Assembly: GCA_949316235.1 (NCBI GenBank)
Contig: OX438749.1
Coordinates: forward strand, 11,798,914 to 11,862,913
From: Oegoconia quadripuncta
Taxonomy: Eukaryota > Arthropoda > Insecta > Lepidoptera > Autostichidae
Direction: 5' to 3'
Length of the DNA: 64,000 nt
Shown in pieces: positions 61,862 through 64,000 of this stretch (position 1 is its first letter; each line of letters starts with the position of its first letter). The notes beneath the pieces are model-generated. The model worked only from the letters and a program-made list of their open reading frames with translations. It did no database searches and had not been told where the DNA came from. The position numbers were made by a program, and so were the translations under genes.

Positions 61862-64000
61862 TTACTTATGTTTAGACTTCTTCTTCTTCTTACTTGATTT
61901 CTTCTTATGCTTACGCTTCTTTTTCTTCTTCTTATGGTCATCGGAGCTAGAATCGGAATCGCTGTCACTTTCACTGGCAGCACGTTTCTTTTTCTTCTTG
62001 TTACGCTTCTTCTTCTTCTTGCGTTTGCGAACATCCGATGACGTTGATGAAGAAGAGTACTCGGAAGTGGAGGACTCACTCTCCGAATCTGGTTTCTTTT
62101 TGACATTTGTCAGATCTAATTTGATAGTTTCATTTTCGATTTTCGCTTTTTTTACGTCAGTAGGACCAGTGGGTGAATTCTCACGCTTCTTAATAGCAGA
62201 ATCATCTTTAATTTCGTTTTCTGATTCAACAGTTTCGTCATAATCCGGTTCAAATTGGGCTTCATCTAGAGTAGATTTTTTCCTTTCGCGATCTGAAGTT
62301 TTTTTCCTATCATCGACTGGTCCACCTTTTTCTTGACCTCGATTACGTATGTCCAAATTTCCGGCACTAATCAATTTCTCTTCTTTATAATTATCTCTCT
62401 TTTTCATTTCCTTACTTGAACTAAAGTCACGAAATTTTTCGACAATTTTAATGCCGTCTGCTACAACTCGTCGTTCACTTTTAGTTAGTTCAATTCTAGG
62501 TATGGTGTCAGGTTTGTGACTTCTATCTTTTTCAACTGTTACTCTACGATAAGATTGTTCCTTTTTAGGGGTTTTTGAACGAGATTTAACACGTTCAACT
62601 GTGCTATGCACGACACGTGCTTCCCTTGGTCTACGTACTTCTTCTACCTTTCCACCAAGACGCTCTTTAATAGATAGTCTAGGTGGTGGTGTCTTAGAAT
62701 ACCTACGTTTTCTATCATTAATTTCAATAGATCTTAGTTCAGAATCAGCAACAGGAACTGTAATTTGAATAGAACCTTTGGAGTGTGTTTCGTCACTATA
62801 AAGTTTTAAACGATCACTACTTATCTTTTTTATTTCTATTGGCCTCAAAGAACTTATAGCTTTCGCAAATATTGCATTTTCAGCTCTTTTGATAACTTCT
62901 GAAGTAACTTTACCACCGTCTTCCTCTTCTTCAGGAGACGTAATCTCCCCAGGTTCCTTGGTCTTTTCTGTGTTATCATCGTCTACTTCCCATTTAGATA
63001 ATTCAGGTAAAGGTGCCAGCACTTCTTTATTCTGAGTAGTACTTTCAATATCTGGTTTTAAATCTAACTCATCAGCATTAACTTGCAACTCGATTCCATC
63101 AAATGGCTCGTCTTTGTTCGATGCATCGAAATTTTTCTCGACTGTGTCACTTTCTTCCGTTTTAACATAATTCTGTATTATCTCTTTGTCAATAGCTTCG
63201 GCAGCTTCATCACCATATAAATCATCTGTTGGTGGATTTTGCACCACAATTTTTGGCGACACCTCCTTCATAGGTTGAACTACAAGTTCTGTATGTTCTG
63301 ATTGTAGTAGAACACTTTCAGGTGCAGGTTGATCTGATTCTTTTTCATCGTGTTTGTTATTGTCACTCTTTTCCACATCCTCTTCGTCTTTTTTAATAGA
63401 ATCCTTGTCTTTCTTTTCCTTTTTTTCACGTTTCTTTTTCTTCTCGCCGTCCTTTTCTTTTTCCCTCTTTTTCTTTTTCCTATCCTTTGGTTTCTCTTTC
63501 TTTTCTTTTTCTTTATGTTCCCTATTCCTATCAGCTGATGATTTATCACGCACGCGCTCTTCCTTCTTCTCGCGCTTATTTTCGTGATCGCGAGATCGAT
63601 CTCTAGATTCGCTACGTTTTTTCTCACGTATTTCCCGATTACGTTTGGGAGATGCGCGTACCTTTTTATCTGGCGTAGCCCTTTCAAATTCCCGCTCTCG
63701 TTCTTTTTCAAATTCACGATTTCTATCATATTCACGTGCTTCTCGACCTTCACGACTTTTATCATAGGCTCTTTTATCCTCACCTCGCGGTCTGTCCATT
63801 CTTTCAGAAGGATCACGGTTTTCGTTATAACGTTCCCGTTCACGACCGTCTCTTTCTCTATGTCTTTCATGTTCAATATTAGGATTGCGCCTCGATCCGC
63901 CTCTAACACGAGGATTTGGTCGATAACCTGGGCGCATTTCTCTAGAAGGATTTTCTTCTCTGTAACCGTCACGGAAATTAGGGTCGTGATAGTTTGGTGG
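61862..64000 (-). CDS. RBBP6: RBBP6 (Snama)-like E3 ubiquitin ligase, C-terminal exon, partial
   Basis: One open frame without introns runs from the window edge to the stop at 61862-61864, 712 codons. The stretch before the first methionine (63937) is also open (PPNYHDPNFRDGYREENPSR), so the exon continues outside. RBBP6 proteins carry DWNN, zinc-knuckle and RING domains at the N-terminus and act in mRNA 3' processing and in ubiquitination of p53-pathway and other nuclear proteins. None of those domains is in the window. Identity rests on the C-terminal marks: LPELSKWEVDDDNTE, recalling SKWDKDD of vertebrate RBBP6, and AQFEPDYDETVESENE, recalling AAFEPDYNESDSES. The first third is rich in R/E/D repeats; the last 80 residues alternate serine/aspartate runs and polylysine, likely nuclear targeting. 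Other lysine-rich nuclear proteins are possible but fit less well. Confidence 0.75.
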   Translation of the reverse strand, partial: PPNYHDPNFRDGYREENPSREMRPGYRPNPRVRGGSRRNPNIEHERHRERDGRERERYNENRDPSERMDRPRGEDKRAYDKSREGREAREYDRNREFEKEREREFERATPDKKVRASPKRNREIREKKRSESRDRSRDHENKREKKEERVRDKSSADRNREHKEKEKKEKPKDRKKKKREKEKDGEKKKKREKKEKKDKDSIKKDEEDVEKSDNNKHDEKESDQPAPESVLLQSEHTELVVQPMKEVSPKIVVQNPPTDDLYGDEAAEAIDKEIIQNYVKTEESDTVEKNFDASNKDEPFDGIELQVNADELDLKPDIESTTQNKEVLAPLPELSKWEVDDDNTEKTKEPGEITSPEEEEDGGKVTSEVIKRAENAIFAKAISSLRPIEIKKISSDRLKLYSDETHSKGSIQITVPVADSELRSIEINDRKRRYSKTPPPRLSIKERLGGKVEEVRRPREARVVHSTVERVKSRSKTPKKEQSYRRVTVEKDRSHKPDTIPRIELTKSERRVVADGIKIVEKFRDFSSSKEMKKRDNYKEEKLISAGNLDIRNRGQEKGGPVDDRKKTSDRERKKSTLDEAQFEPDYDETVESENEIKDDSAIKKRENSPTGPTDVKKAKIENETIKLDLTNVKKKPDSESESSTSEYSSSSTSSDVRKRKKKKKRNKKKKKRAASESDSDSDSSSDDHKKKKKKRKHKKKSSKKKKKSKHK

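Noticed and set aside
63280..63972. 230-residue frame on the minus strand overlapping the RBBP6-like exon
   Set aside because: It is a shadow in another frame of the lysine/arginine-rich coding sequence; the longer frame carries the conserved blocks.

Overview
The window looks like nuclear DNA of a lepidopteran insect. It carries intron-bearing sodium-coupled nutrient amino acid transporter genes of the insect SLC6/NAT type, Lep1-like (Helitron-type) repeats, tRNA-derived SINEs with pol III A and B boxes, and LINE, DIRS, mariner and Tc1 remains of kinds common in moths and butterflies. No prokaryotic features, rRNA genes, genuine tRNA genes or CRISPR arrays were seen. The species cannot be named from the sequence alone.

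Layout: positions 75-239 are the last exon of a first transporter (gene A). After about 10 kb of repeat-rich spacer comes a second transporter (gene B, exons 10040-26980), then about 13 kb of spacer, then a third (gene C, exons 42597-58427, with a possible ATG-only first exon ending at 40639). All three are on the plus strand. B and C share every intron position and phase, and seven of their twelve comparable exons have identical lengths in the order 44, 148, 79, 104, 177, 100, 180 and 95 bp runs; A and B also share their 3' flank, so this is a tandem duplication cluster. At the right edge a minus-strand gene converges on gene C. It is a 2.1 kb uninterrupted exon encoding the lysine/serine-rich C-terminal part of an RBBP6 (Drosophila Snama)-like protein; its start lies outside the window.

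The transporters would sit in the plasma membrane with 12 membrane spans and import amino acids by coupling to sodium, typically in gut and other epithelia. The paralogs differ at positions that line the substrate and ion sites of the fold (TM1 and the unwound part of TM6) and in their cytoplasmic tails. Gene B has a unique proline-rich tail built from a short DNA repeat.

The remaining DNA is mostly mobile-element debris, often nested: a DIRS-type relic (790-2440), jockey-like LINEs, a CR1/L2-type LINE with an intact YADD motif (24175-26040), a 5'-truncated R1-clade LINE with a 15-bp target duplication, Ty3/Gypsy RT remnants, at least three Tc1-type transposase relics, one full-length mariner with an intact 357-residue transposase inside an intron of gene C, two foldback elements with arms of about 280 bp carrying B-box-like sequence, and several small MITEs and palindromes. 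No wholly new gene system is demonstrable. The least explained structures are a family of 40-bp palindromes (55.6, 55.8, 60.0 and 60.1 kb), an alternating-orientation motif array (21.8 kb, related sequence at 34.6 kb), the foldback elements, and the proline-tailed transporter.
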